Made by a program: the position numbers and the translations under genes
Shown here: positions 35,431-43,507 of the stretch, in pieces
How the letters are laid out: every line of letters starts with the position of its first letter
How positions within the stretch are numbered: the first letter of the stretch is position 1
DNA from: an uncultured bacterium
Lineage (GTDB): Bacteria; Bacillota; Clostridia; Lachnospirales; Lachnospiraceae
Assembly: GCA_947381965.1 (NCBI GenBank)
Contig: CANCXX010000012.1
Coordinates: 1-64,000, forward strand
DNA length: 64,000 bases
Reading direction: 5' to 3'
The notes under the pieces: model-generated
Database searches by the model: none
What the model was told of the DNA's origin: nothing
The model's input: only the letters and a program-made list of their open reading frames with translations

Positions 35431-35571
35431 CCGCCACTATTGGCAGTAGTGACGGCTTACTTCTACAACACAAATTGTAGAGATAAGTAATTTGCTATTC
35501 GGGGGTAGAGCCTCTTCTATGGCTTTTCCCTTTTCTGCATCTAATATAGCACATCTAGGGGCAGCAAGCAA
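35430..35571 (-). ncRNA. Antisense RNA antitoxin candidate
   Basis: On the minus strand TTGCTT (35566-35571) and TATATT (35543-35548) are 17 bases apart, so transcription would start near 35536 and run into the toxin's 3' end. The hairpin GCCGCCACTA/TAGTGACGGC (35430-35456) would be shared by both transcripts, as in txpA/ratA-like pairs. The 3' end of the RNA is not marked clearly, so the left boundary is approximate and it may extend into the toxin gene. Confidence 0.6.
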
Positions 35572-35591
35572 GAGGTTTTTGCCCTTAGAGC

Positions 35592-35610
35592 ATTTTTCAA
35601 ACACGCTCTA
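35592..35610 (-). repeat. Dispersed TAGAGCGTG repeat copy
   Basis: The minus strand reads TAGAGCGTGTTTGAAAAAT, identical over 19 bases to the plus-strand sequence at 19876. A third, diverged copy is at 24312-24326. Confidence 0.6.
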
Positions 35611-35653
35611 GAATGCCCATAAGATATGTGAAGATATAAGAACCAGCCGGAAC

Positions 35654-35716
35654 CTTACAAAAATGTAAGAAAAGGACAAGGAAATGTAAGCCAGATACAT
35701 GGCAGGACATTTCCTT
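35654..35716 (+). promoter_or_regulatory. Regulator palindrome and hairpin before Bce-like exporter
   Basis: CTTACA-AAAA-TGTAAG (35654-35669) is a perfect palindrome. It is followed by AAGGAAATGT (35678-35687) pairing with ACATTTCCTT (35707-35716) and a TTTTTG tract, a terminator- or attenuator-like structure; a further TGTAAG half-site lies inside the stem (35685-35690). The palindrome is the expected kind of site for the regulator at 33387. Confidence 0.55.
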
Positions 35717-35762
35717 TTTGTTTACAATATAAATACAACCTGGAAGAAAAATACAAATATTT

Positions 35763-35979
35763 GGAACTTGAAACAGTAAGAGAGAAGGAAGTGCCCAGAT
35801 GAAAAACAGGATGGGGAAGCAGACTGGAGTTCATCTGAGGGTCAGGGCGCTGACGGAGCGATTACGGAACTTGAAACAGTAAGAGAGAAGGAAGCGCCCA
35901 GATGAAAAACAGGATGGGGAAGCAGACTGGAGTTCATCTGAGGGTCAGGGCGCTGACGGAGCGATTACGGAACTTGTAA
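35763..35979 (+). repeat. 103-bp tandem duplication with two leader peptide ORFs
   Basis: Two adjacent copies (35763-35865 and 35866-35968) differ at a single base (T/C near 35792) and are followed by the first bases of a third. Each copy contains AGAAGGAA and an ATG: 35799-35882 encodes 27 residues starting MKNRMGKQTGVHLRVRAL and ending in RLRNLKQ; 35902-35979 encodes the same peptide cut to 25 residues by a stop at the truncated third copy. The peptide is strongly basic (Lys/Arg-rich). It lies 15 bases before the exporter's ATPase gene. Confidence 0.7.
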
Positions 35980-35993
35980 TAGGAGAAAAAAAT

Positions 35994-36800
35994 ATGCCGC
36001 TTTTGGAAGTAAAGAATGTAAAAAAAATTTATACCACCCGTTTTGGTGCAATCAAGGTTCAAGCCTTAAATGATGTGAATTTTTCTGTGGAAGAGGGGGA
36101 GTATGTGGCAATTATGGGAGAGTCCGGTTCAGGCAAAACCACGCTGCTAAATATTTTAGCTTCTTTGGATAAGCCTACCAGCGGTCAGGTAATTTTAAAT
36201 GGAAAGAATCTGACAGAGGTGCGGCAGAGAGATATTTGTGCTTTCCGCAGGGAACATCTGGGATTTGTGTTTCAGGATTTCAATTTGTTAGATACCATGT
36301 CCTTAAAGGATAATATTTTTTTGCCGCTGGTGCTGGCAGGCACAAAGTATGAGGAGATGGAAAGGCGGCTGGTACCTCTTGCCAGGAAATTATCAATTTT
36401 GGAGCTGCTGGATAAATACCCCTATGAGGTTTCAGGGGGACAAAAGCAGAGAGCAGCAGCATGTCGGGCACTGATTACAGAACCGGATATCATTCTTGCG
36501 GATGAGCCTACAGGGGCGCTGGACTCCAAGGCATCAGGCAAACTGTTAAAGCTATTTGGAGAGATTAATAAAGAAGGGCAGACGATTCTTATGGTAACGC
36601 ACAGTATCCAGGCGGCAAGCCATGCGGGACGGGTGCTGTTTATTAAGGATGGATGTGTGTTTCATCAGATTTACAGGGGCAGTCAGAATAATGATGCTAT
36701 GTACAAGATGATTTCTGATGCTCTTACCGTTTTGCAGACAGAAAATCTGCAAAAACAGGAAGCAGGACAAGCGGTGGCCGGGGAGGTATCATATGAATAA
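35994..36800 (+). CDS. ABC transporter ATP-binding protein (BceA-like)
   Basis: A 268-residue ATPase: Walker A GESGSGKTTLLN, Q-loop FVFQDFNLLDTM, signature VSGGQKQRAAACRAL, Walker [13 protein letters not shown] and switch MVTHSIQAASHAGRVLFIKD, the last of these characteristic of BceA-type exporters. It overlaps the permease start by eight bases. Preceded by the duplicated leader and AGGAGAAA. Together with the permease and the kinase/regulator pair at 33.4-35.1 kb it forms a peptide-antibiotic sensing and resistance module. Confidence 0.94.
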   Translation: MPLLEVKNVKKIYTTRFGAIKVQALNDVNFSVEEGEYVAIMGESGSGKTTLLNILASLDKPTSGQVILNGKNLTEVRQRDICAFRREHLGFVFQDFNLLDTMSLKDNIFLPLVLAGTKYEEMERRLVPLARKLSILELLDKYPYEVSGGQKQRAAACRALITEPDIILADEPTGALDSKASGKLLKLFGEINKEGQTILMVTHSIQAASHAGRVLFIKDGCVFHQIYRGSQNNDAMYKMISDALTVLQTENLQKQEAGQAVAGEVSYE

Positions 36801-38778
36801 ATGGAAGCTGCTGCCTCGAATGGCGGCAAAGGGAATGTTACAGAATGGAACAGTATATTATCCGTATTTAATGGCCGGGATTTTTTCAGCCTTTACCTGG
36901 TTTGTATTTTCATCCATACTATGTAATGATTTAATGATGAAGCTTCCAAGAAGCGCTTACGCATGGATGATGTTAAGCATTGGACGCGTACTGTTGGGGC
37001 TGATATTGATTCCCTTCCTTTATTATGCCAATAGCTTTCTGGTGAAAAGACGGACAAAGGAAATTGGCCTTTATAGTATTCTGGGACTGGAAAAAAGGCA
37101 TATTGGCATTATGCTTTTTTGTGAAGCGGCGATGACCTATGGGATTGTGATGGCAGGAGGGATTTTGCTGGGAGTGGTACTTTCCAAGCTGCTTTTCCTT
37201 TTACTCCTTAAGCTGATTTCTGTTCCCATGGACATTACATTTGTTTTTACATGGAAAGCATTTAGGGAAACGCTTGCTTTTTTTGCAGTGGTGTATGCAG
37301 TTAACTTTTTAAACGGGCTGATACAGGTGGGAAAATCAAGGCCGGTAGAGCTTCTTTCCGGAAGTAAAAAAGGAGAAAAAGAGCCCAGAATGGCGGGAAT
37401 TTATGCGGTTTTGGGAGTTATTTTTCTTGGGGCAGGGTATGTCACCTCCATACGATCGCAGCTGAACAGTGAAATATTTATTGATTTTTTCTTAGCAGTA
37501 TTTTGGGTGATAATCGGGACCTATTTGTTATTTACTTCCGGCAGTGTTATGATTTTAAAACTGCTTAAGAAAAACAGGAAGTTTTATTACCGAAGAGAAA
37601 ACTTTGTCACTGTGTCTGGTATGCTGTACCGGATGAAAAAAAATGCAGCCGGCCTTTCTAACATCTGCATTTTTTCAACTATGGTAGTTATCACGCTGAC
37701 TTGTACAGTTGTGCTGTATTTGGGGCTGGAGGAGCTTACCCATTTCGTATACCCTTATGATGTGCTGATAAGCTATGGCGCCAAAGGACCTGCACGGGAG
37801 CAGATGGAGGATAAGGTGCAGGAAACAGTAAAAGCCCAGGGTGGAGAAATTTCCAGAGTGGATATTTATGATCTCAGAAGCTTTTCCTGCAGTTTAAGTG
37901 ACAACCGGTTTGAATCGCCCCTTTCTAATTTTATGGACAATTATAGCGTAAGATTTCTCACTCTGGAAGATTACAACCGGATTGAAGGGGAACAGCAGAC
38001 TCTTGAAGAGGGACAGATACTGTTTTATTCAGAGGGAAAAGACGCTGGTTTTGATACGCTGGAGTTTATGGGAATGCCGCTGGAAATAAAGGAAGAGGTA
38101 AAGAATATGTTTCCTTATCCTAAAGCGGAAAAAGATAGCTTTGGCTCAGGCTATGTTGTGGTGGTAAGGGATAAGGAGGCCCTGGCACAGTGTACAAGAG
38201 CATATGCCGACCTAAATGGCGTCACTGATGTGGAGGGATTTTTGGAAAGCAGTTACCGGGATGTAGGTGTGGTTTTAGAAGGTGAGGAACCAGTTAAGGA
38301 GCGTATTGTAAATGAACTGTTAGCCTGGGGCAGAGCACAGGGGGAGGAATCCCATCGCGATGGACTGTCACTGCGGGCAGATCTTCATTCCACGTATGGA
38401 GGACTATTGTTTATCGGAATTTTGTTTGGGTTGATTTTTTTTATGTGTCTTTTGCTAATTATGTATTATAAACAGATTTCGGAAGGTTATGAGGACAGAG
38501 GAAGCTTTGAAATTATGCAGAAAGTGGGAATGAGCCACAAGGAAATCAGAAGCACAGTGCGCCGCCAGATCCTTCTTGTATTTTTCATGCCCCTGGCAGG
38601 AGCGCTGCTGCATACTTTTGCGGGGATGTTTATGGTAGAAAATCTGATGGCTGCGCTGCAACTGTTTGACAGCCATCTGATGGCAGTCAGCGCCGTGATG
38701 ATTTCTCTGGTGTTTATATTGGTTTATGGCGTCAGCTATCTGACCACAGCAAAAACATATTACAGGATTATCAGCTGA
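36793..38778 (+). CDS. BceB-like FtsX permease
   Basis: A 661-residue permease with BceB topology: helices at about 21-45 and 54-75, KRRTKEIGLYSILGLEKRHI, two more near 100-165, a further set at about 200-270, helix at about 287-310, one large extracellular domain (about 315-520), and three final helices (525-550, 575-605, 615-640). ATG 36793 (after GGGGAGGTATCAT) was chosen over an in-frame upstream ATG with no ribosome binding site. The extracellular domain is where BceB proteins bind peptide antibiotics or their lipid II-type targets. Confidence 0.93.
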   Translation: MNKWKLLPRMAAKGMLQNGTVYYPYLMAGIFSAFTWFVFSSILCNDLMMKLPRSAYAWMMLSIGRVLLGLILIPFLYYANSFLVKRRTKEIGLYSILGLEKRHIGIMLFCEAAMTYGIVMAGGILLGVVLSKLLFLLLLKLISVPMDITFVFTWKAFRETLAFFAVVYAVNFLNGLIQVGKSRPVELLSGSKKGEKEPRMAGIYAVLGVIFLGAGYVTSIRSQLNSEIFIDFFLAVFWVIIGTYLLFTSGSVMILKLLKKNRKFYYRRENFVTVSGMLYRMKKNAAGLSNICIFSTMVVITLTCTVVLYLGLEELTHFVYPYDVLISYGAKGPAREQMEDKVQETVKAQGGEISRVDIYDLRSFSCSLSDNRFESPLSNFMDNYSVRFLTLEDYNRIEGEQQTLEEGQILFYSEGKDAGFDTLEFMGMPLEIKEEVKNMFPYPKAEKDSFGSGYVVVVRDKEALAQCTRAYADLNGVTDVEGFLESSYRDVGVVLEGEEPVKERIVNELLAWGRAQGEESHRDGLSLRADLHSTYGGLLFIGILFGLIFFMCLLLIMYYKQISEGYEDRGSFEIMQKVGMSHKEIRSTVRRQILLVFFMPLAGALLHTFAGMFMVENLMAALQLFDSHLMAVSAVMISLVFILVYGVSYLTTAKTYYRIIS

Positions 38779-38816
38779 AACCTTAAAAATTCATAAATTT
38801 TAACAGCATTCATTTT

Positions 38817-38866
38817 ATTTCGCCCTGCCGGATGTTACAATAAAAGTAATATTTGGAGGGCGAAAT
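38817..38866 (+). promoter_or_regulatory. Inverted repeat covering ribosome binding site
   Basis: ATTTCGCCCT (38817-38826) pairs perfectly with AGGGCGAAAT (38857-38866), whose right arm contains the GGAGGG of the next gene. If the RNA starts before it, the hairpin would hide the ribosome binding site. Sequence between arms is GC-poor. Confidence 0.4.
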
Positions 38867-38874
38867 TTTATATT

Positions 38875-39618
38875 ATGTATGTAATTTTGTTTTTGACAGG
38901 GGCATTATTTCTTGTATATTTTTTATGTATTGCCTTTTTTGTGGGGCATGGAACTAATTTTTATTTTATATGGCTGATTCTTGGCGCAGGGGCAATGGCG
39001 TTATCCTTTCTTATAAAAAAGGGAATTTGGGAAAACCATGTGCCAGGATGGTTTAGGAGGCTTTTCGTAACCCTGGTCTGTCTGGGGAGCGTGTTGTTTG
39101 TAATTGTGGAGGGATGTATTTTAAGCGGATTTTCACAGAAAGGTCCTGACGGGCTGGACTATCTGGTGGTACTTGGAGCGCAGGTGAAGAGAAGCGGCCC
39201 CTCCAAAGCATTGCAGTACCGGCTGGACGAAGCCTGCGTTTATCTTGAAAAAAATGAAAATACAAAGGTGATTGTATCAGGAGGACGAGGGTCGGACGAA
39301 CATATCTCTGAGGCACAGGGGATGTACGATTATCTGGTGGAGCAGGGAATTGCACCGGAACGGATTATCAAAGAGGACCAGTCAAAAAATACTTTCCAAA
39401 ATCTGACTTTTTCTGCCAGGTTTCTGGATAAAGAGAAAAACAGCGTTGGGGTGGTAAGCAACAATTTCCATATATTCCGTGCTGTCAAAATTGCACAAAA
39501 GGCGGGATATGGCAATGTCTGCGGCATTGCGGCAAGAGGAGAGCCGTTTTTACAGTACAATAACATGATGCGGGAATTTTTGGGGGTAATGAAAGATTTT
39601 CTTTCAGGAAATATGTGA
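38875..39618 (+). CDS. YdcF/ElyC-like membrane protein (DUF218)
   Basis: A 247-residue protein with three or four N-terminal helices (about 2-22, 27-46, 60-82) and a DUF218 domain (about 96-245): DYLVVLGAQVKRSGPSKAL, KVIVSGGRGSDEHISEA, EDQSKNTFQNLTFS, and VGVVSNNFHIFRA. The family includes E. coli SanA, YdcF and ElyC, linked to envelope or peptidoglycan precursor metabolism. ATG is preceded by TTTGGAGGGCG. A single gene. Confidence 0.85.
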   Translation: MYVILFLTGALFLVYFLCIAFFVGHGTNFYFIWLILGAGAMALSFLIKKGIWENHVPGWFRRLFVTLVCLGSVLFVIVEGCILSGFSQKGPDGLDYLVVLGAQVKRSGPSKALQYRLDEACVYLEKNENTKVIVSGGRGSDEHISEAQGMYDYLVEQGIAPERIIKEDQSKNTFQNLTFSARFLDKEKNSVGVVSNNFHIFRAVKIAQKAGYGNVCGIAARGEPFLQYNNMMREFLGVMKDFLSGNM

Positions 39619-39622
39619 GAAT

Positions 39623-39672
39623 GATTCCTGCAAGCAATGAGTCAAGGGGATGCGAAGCTTCCATTTGACGAA
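39623..39672 (+). repeat. Dispersed repeat, copy 1
   Basis: A 50-base stretch containing AGCAATGAGTCAAG, GGATGC and TCCATTT matches 51952-52001 at about 43 of 50 positions. It lies just after the YdcF-like gene, and only the left part of the longer element at 51.95 kb is present here. Confidence 0.7.
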
Positions 39673-39743
39673 TACTTTACAAATATTCTTATTATAAGTA
39701 GAATAAAAGAAGATACAAAAAGAGAGAAGGGAAGGGGATTAAG

Positions 39744-40460
39744 ATGGACCAGATAGAAAAACTGCGGGAATTTGTAAATAACAGTGATAATATTGTATTC
39801 TTTGGGGGAGCAGGTGTTTCCACGGAAAGCGGTATTCCGGATTTCAGGAGCGTGGACGGACTGTACAATCAAAAGTATGATTATCCCCCGGAGACAATTT
39901 TAAGCCACACATTTTATAGGAGAAAGCCGGACGAGTTCTTCAGGTTTTATCAGGATAAAATGCTATGTCTGGATGCAAAGCCCAATGCAGCTCATTTAAA
40001 ACTGGCACAGTGGGAGAAGGAAGGGAAGCTAAAGGCGGTTATTACCCAGAACATTGACGGCCTTCATCAGGCAGCGGGCAGCAGCAGGGTGCTTGAGCTT
40101 CATGGAAGCGTACTTAGGAACTATTGTGAGGAATGCGGAAAATTTTTTGATGCTTTTTACATGCTTCATGCGCAGGGAGTGCCTAAATGTGACCACTGCG
40201 GCGGACCTGTTAAACCGGATGTGGTTTTGTATGAGGAAGGACTGGACGATAAGACCCTTAAGGATGCTATAAATTATATAAGAAATGCAGATGTACTGAT
40301 TGTGGGCGGTACTTCACTGGTGGTTTATCCGGCGGCCGGACTGATAGATTACTATAGAGGCAATAAACTGGTGCTGGTCAATAAGACGCCTACGGCAAGA
40401 GACAAAGGGGCGGATCTTGTGGTACAGGGAAGCATTGGGGAAATATTTGCGGTGTTGTAA
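39744..40460 (+). CDS. cobB: NAD-dependent protein deacylase, sirtuin
   Basis: A 238-residue sirtuin that removes acetyl groups from lysines using NAD. It has the NAD motif GAGVSTESGIPDFRS (residues 22-36), the catalytic block TQNIDGLH and LELHGS (active His), a four-cysteine zinc site (CEEC and CDHC), PDVVLYEEGLD, and GTSLVVYPAAGL in the second nucleotide loop. The length is normal for bacterial class U/III enzymes. ATG follows GAGAAGGGAAGGGG. Confidence 0.93.
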   Translation: MDQIEKLREFVNNSDNIVFFGGAGVSTESGIPDFRSVDGLYNQKYDYPPETILSHTFYRRKPDEFFRFYQDKMLCLDAKPNAAHLKLAQWEKEGKLKAVITQNIDGLHQAAGSSRVLELHGSVLRNYCEECGKFFDAFYMLHAQGVPKCDHCGGPVKPDVVLYEEGLDDKTLKDAINYIRNADVLIVGGTSLVVYPAAGLIDYYRGNKLVLVNKTPTARDKGADLVVQGSIGEIFAVL

Positions 40461-40507
40461 AACTGGCGGTACAGGGAATACAATATTGTATCAGAAAGGG
40501 GTTATTT

Positions 40508-40711
40508 ATGGACGTTCAGGTTGGCGACCGGCTGACTTTAAAGAAGTGTCATCCCTGCGGTAGTTTTGAATGGGAGGTGCTCCGTACAGGTGCGGATTTC
40601 AGGTTGAAATGTGTGGGATGCGGCCATCAGATAATGAGTCCAAGGAGTCAGATTGAAAAAAAGATCAGGAAAATATTCCGTGAAAATGAGGACAAACACT
40701 TGAAAAATTGA
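40508..40711 (+). CDS. DUF951 family protein
   Basis: A 67-residue protein, MDVQVGDRLTLKKCHPCGSF, with a zinc-ribbon-like pair (CHPCG, CVGCGH) and a basic end (SPRSQIEKKIRKIF). DUF951 proteins are small, widely conserved in Firmicutes, and typically lie beside ribosomal genes as here, upstream of rpsF. Function not established. Weak ribosome binding site AAAGGGG. Confidence 0.85.
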   Translation: MDVQVGDRLTLKKCHPCGSFEWEVLRTGADFRLKCVGCGHQIMSPRSQIEKKIRKIFRENEDKHLKN

Positions 40712-40821
40712 GAAATTTATGGTAACATATTACACCGTGATATGTATAGCAATTCGCCAGGAGCGAATAACAATCCTTGCTCCCTGAGCGGGGCCAGAGA
40801 CCAAAAGGAGGTAACTTAAGC
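40712..40821 (+). promoter_or_regulatory. Leader of rpsF operon
   Basis: 110 bases with one hairpin (GGAGC 40760-40764 with GCTCC 40779-40783) and a strong AAAGGAGG before rpsF. S6 and S18 commonly autoregulate through an mRNA leader, so this may be a ribosomal-protein binding leader; the conserved core was not recognised with certainty. Confidence 0.35.
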
Positions 40822-41112
40822 ATGAACAAATATGAATTAGCCGTTGTTGTTAGTGCGAAGATCGAAGATGAGGAAAGAACAGCCATTGTAGACAGATGCA
40901 AGGCTCTTATTGAAAGATTCGGCGGTACGATTACTAATGTTGACGACTGGGGCAAGAAGAGACTGGCTTATGAAGTGCAGAAGATGAAAGAGGCTTTTTA
41001 TTACTTTATCCAGTTTGATGCTGAAAGCACAGCGCCAATTGAAATTGAAAACCGTGTTCGCATTATGGACAATGTTATCAGATTTTTATGCGTGAAACAG
41101 GATAAAGCATAA
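40822..41112 (+). CDS. rpsF: 30S ribosomal protein S6
   Basis: A 96-residue protein, MNKYELAVVVSAKIEDEERT, with NVDDWGKKRLAYEVQKMKEA and the C-terminal NVIRFLCVKQDKA. ATG 40822 was chosen because AAAGGAGGTAACT precedes it. S6 binds S18 on the small subunit; both are in this operon with ssb in between, as usual in Firmicutes. Confidence 0.96.
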   Translation: MNKYELAVVVSAKIEDEERTAIVDRCKALIERFGGTITNVDDWGKKRLAYEVQKMKEAFYYFIQFDAESTAPIEIENRVRIMDNVIRFLCVKQDKA

Positions 41113-41153
41113 AGCGTATACGGACAACAATATGCTGGAAAGTAGAGGCGGGT

Positions 41154-41603
41154 ATGAATAAAGTTATACTTATGGGACGGTTGACAAGGGACCCGGAAGT
41201 GAGATATTCACAAGGGGAAAATGCAACAGCAATCGCAAGATATACACTTGCTGTAGATCGCAGATTCAATCGGAACAATGATGAAAATTCCGCAGATTTT
41301 ATTGGATGCGTGGCATTTGGAAGATCAGGAGAATTTGCTGAAAAATATTTCAGAAAAGGAACCAAGGTACTGATTACAGGGCGTATCCAGACAGGCAGTT
41401 ATACCAACAAAGATGGTGTGAAGGTTTATACAACGGACGTAGTGGTGGAAGACCAGGAATTTGCAGAGAGTAAAAACAGCTCCGGTGCAGGCATGGACGG
41501 GGGTTATGCCGGCGGTGGCAGCAGAGGAATGCAGCCCCAGGGGGCAGGGGATGGTTTTATGAATATTCCCGATGGAATAGACGAAGAGCTGCCGTTTAAC
41601 TAA
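41154..41603 (+). CDS. ssb: Single-stranded DNA-binding protein
   Basis: A 149-residue SSB: MNKVILMGRLTRDPEVRYSQ with the OB-fold (about 1-105, FIGCVAFGRSGEFAEKYFRK), a Gly/Gln-rich flexible tail and the acidic C-terminal tip GIDEELPFN that recruits partner proteins. ATG 41154 follows AGAGGCGGGT. Confidence 0.95.
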   Translation: MNKVILMGRLTRDPEVRYSQGENATAIARYTLAVDRRFNRNNDENSADFIGCVAFGRSGEFAEKYFRKGTKVLITGRIQTGSYTNKDGVKVYTTDVVVEDQEFAESKNSSGAGMDGGYAGGGSRGMQPQGAGDGFMNIPDGIDEELPFN

Positions 41604-41638
41604 ATGAAGCAGTGCAACTAAGATAGGAGGCAATTACT

Positions 41639-41902
41639 ATGGCATATAATAAAGCAGAGAAGTCTGATTCTCCCATGAGAAAAAAAGGCGGAATGCGCAG
41701 AAGAAAAAAAGTCTGCGTATTTTGTGGAAAAGATAATGTTATTGATTACAAAGATGTAAATAAATTAAAAAGATATGTGTCAGAGAGAGGGAAAATTCTC
41801 CCCAGAAGAATTACAGGAAACTGTGCAAAACATCAGAGAGCTCTTACTGTGGCAATTAAGAGGGCTCGTCATATTGCATTAATGCCTTACACATGTGATT
41901 AG
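41639..41902 (+). CDS. rpsR: 30S ribosomal protein S18
   Basis: An 87-residue S18 with a long basic start ([20 protein letters not shown]), [20 protein letters not shown] and [20 protein letters not shown]. It keeps a Cys-x-x-Cys pair (CVFC) typical of zinc-binding bacterial S18. AGGAGGCAATTACT precedes ATG. A terminator with TTTTTG follows at 41928. Confidence 0.96.
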   Translation: MAYNKAEKSDSPMRKKGGMRRRKKVCVFCGKDNVIDYKDVNKLKRYVSERGKILPRRITGNCAKHQRALTVAIKRARHIALMPYTCD

Positions 41903-41927
41903 GCATTATCTGAATCATACAAGCAAG

Positions 41928-41955
41928 CGGCGGCCGGATAACGGCTGCCGTTTTT
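41928..41955 (+). terminator. Terminator of rpsF-ssb-rpsR
   Basis: CGGCGGCC pairs with GGCTGCCG (one wobble) around GGATAAC, followed by TTTTT. Confidence 0.85.
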
Positions 41956-42029
41956 GTATAAGTCCCACGGAGAGAAAATATGCTGCTAAAGCGGCTTAAA
42001 GGTTTAATGGGGGTATTGGAGGTAAGGTT

Positions 42030-43487
42030 ATGGATGAAATGAACAATGGGTATGTAAACCAGACAGAGGAAACCGGGCAAGAGCACAATAAAAAGGCAGG
42101 CAGTTCTGTCAGATTTATTATTCCGGTAGCAGTGTTTATTGGGCTTGTGCTTATTCTGGCAGGTGTGGCAGCTGCCACAGGGATGTTCAGTGACAGGAAA
42201 AAAATCATTACACAGGCGTTTACAAATACTTTTGCACAAAGCGCAGAGGCGGTTGGCAAAGTATGGCAGATGGAAGAATATTCTGATATCTTTGCAGACG
42301 GACAGTATGCTGTGGATATGGACTTTAATTTGGACGGCTATTTGCAGCTTGAAATGCAGATTGATACGAGCAAGGATGCGTATGGCGCCTTTTTTGATAT
42401 TGGATACTTTGGCAGTTCTCTGCTGCAGGCAAATTTATATGTGGACGAAACAGAACTGTTGTTTGGAATGCCATACTATATTGGGGATTATGTATTTTAT
42501 GTAGATCGGGATTCCTTGAATGAGGATGTGCAGAATTTAATAAGGAATGGACTTATTGACGAAGAAACCGCAGATTATATCAGGACTTTGAATGAGGGAA
42601 GCAGGAATGTAGACTTTCAGGATGATGAGTTAAAGCAGGGGCTTAAGGAACTGGCAGGAGAGATAACACACATTTTCCATACGATAAAGGTGGAAAAGGC
42701 GGAAAGCAAATCACTTACGATAGATGGCGGAAAGAAAAAATGTAAGGGGTATGTAGTAACCCTTACCGGACAGCATCTGGCGGATTACTTTTTAAGCATA
42801 AAAGAGGTTTATGAAAAAAATGAAGCATTCCGGAATTACTGTAATGAGTCGGCTGCTTTAGGGGCAGGCTTTTCCAGTACAGAAGATTTTCTTTCTATTT
42901 ATGACCCGGCCCGGCTTTTGGAGGAGTATGCCCAGGAGATTGACGCTCAAAAAGAACTTGATATTTATTTTTATATAAATAAAAAGGTATTAGCCCAGGT
43001 TTATACGGAATTTGGAGAGGGGAACAGTCATTTGGAACTGGAATGGAATATTCTGGGCGGAAGCTTTCCCCTTGAAAATACGGAATTCATTCTTTCAAGC
43101 AGTACGGACGAATTTGTACTTTCCAGAAGAGGCAGTATGGAGAAGAATTCTTATGAGGCAGAATATGAGATGAAAATGGATGACCAGGGCATGATAATCA
43201 CCCTGGAGTATGATAAGGACAGAGGGGATTTTCAGATTAATGCTGGATTTGACAACGGTATCTATTTGACTACCTTGCTGCTGGAAGGGGACATTGACAG
43301 GTCAAAGGAACTTAGGATTAATCTTGATAATTTGGAGATTGATGAGGAAGAAATTCTGGCAGGAGAAATTACGATTTATGACAAGCCCCGTAAAATTGAA
43401 AAGCCGGAGGGCAAAAAACTGGATATTTTAAAAATGTCGGAAGAGGAATGGGAAGAGATTATTGAGGAAATATTTAACAATATGTAA
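42030..43487 (+). CDS. Membrane-anchored protein, uncharacterised
   Basis: A 485-residue protein with a short cytoplasmic start (about 28 residues), one membrane helix (about 29-51, FIIPVAVFIGLVLILAG) and a large extracellular part. The latter has VDMDFNLDGYLQLEMQI, a middle with KKKCKGYVVTLTGQHLADYF (about 230-255), and an acidic C-terminus ending MSEEEWEEIIEEIFNNM. I do not recognise a named family; the beta-rich pattern resembles other Lachnospiraceae surface proteins of unknown role. It lies 20 bases before the ABC-2 exporter operon, so it may be its accessory or substrate. Ribosome binding site TTGGAGGTAAGG. Confidence 0.7.
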   Translation: MDEMNNGYVNQTEETGQEHNKKAGSSVRFIIPVAVFIGLVLILAGVAAATGMFSDRKKIITQAFTNTFAQSAEAVGKVWQMEEYSDIFADGQYAVDMDFNLDGYLQLEMQIDTSKDAYGAFFDIGYFGSSLLQANLYVDETELLFGMPYYIGDYVFYVDRDSLNEDVQNLIRNGLIDEETADYIRTLNEGSRNVDFQDDELKQGLKELAGEITHIFHTIKVEKAESKSLTIDGGKKKCKGYVVTLTGQHLADYFLSIKEVYEKNEAFRNYCNESAALGAGFSSTEDFLSIYDPARLLEEYAQEIDAQKELDIYFYINKKVLAQVYTEFGEGNSHLELEWNILGGSFPLENTEFILSSSTDEFVLSRRGSMEKNSYEAEYEMKMDDQGMIITLEYDKDRGDFQINAGFDNGIYLTTLLLEGDIDRSKELRINLDNLEIDEEEILAGEITIYDKPRKIEKPEGKKLDILKMSEEEWEEIIEEIFNNM

Positions 43488-43507
43488 AGTCAGATGGAAA
43501 GGGCTGT

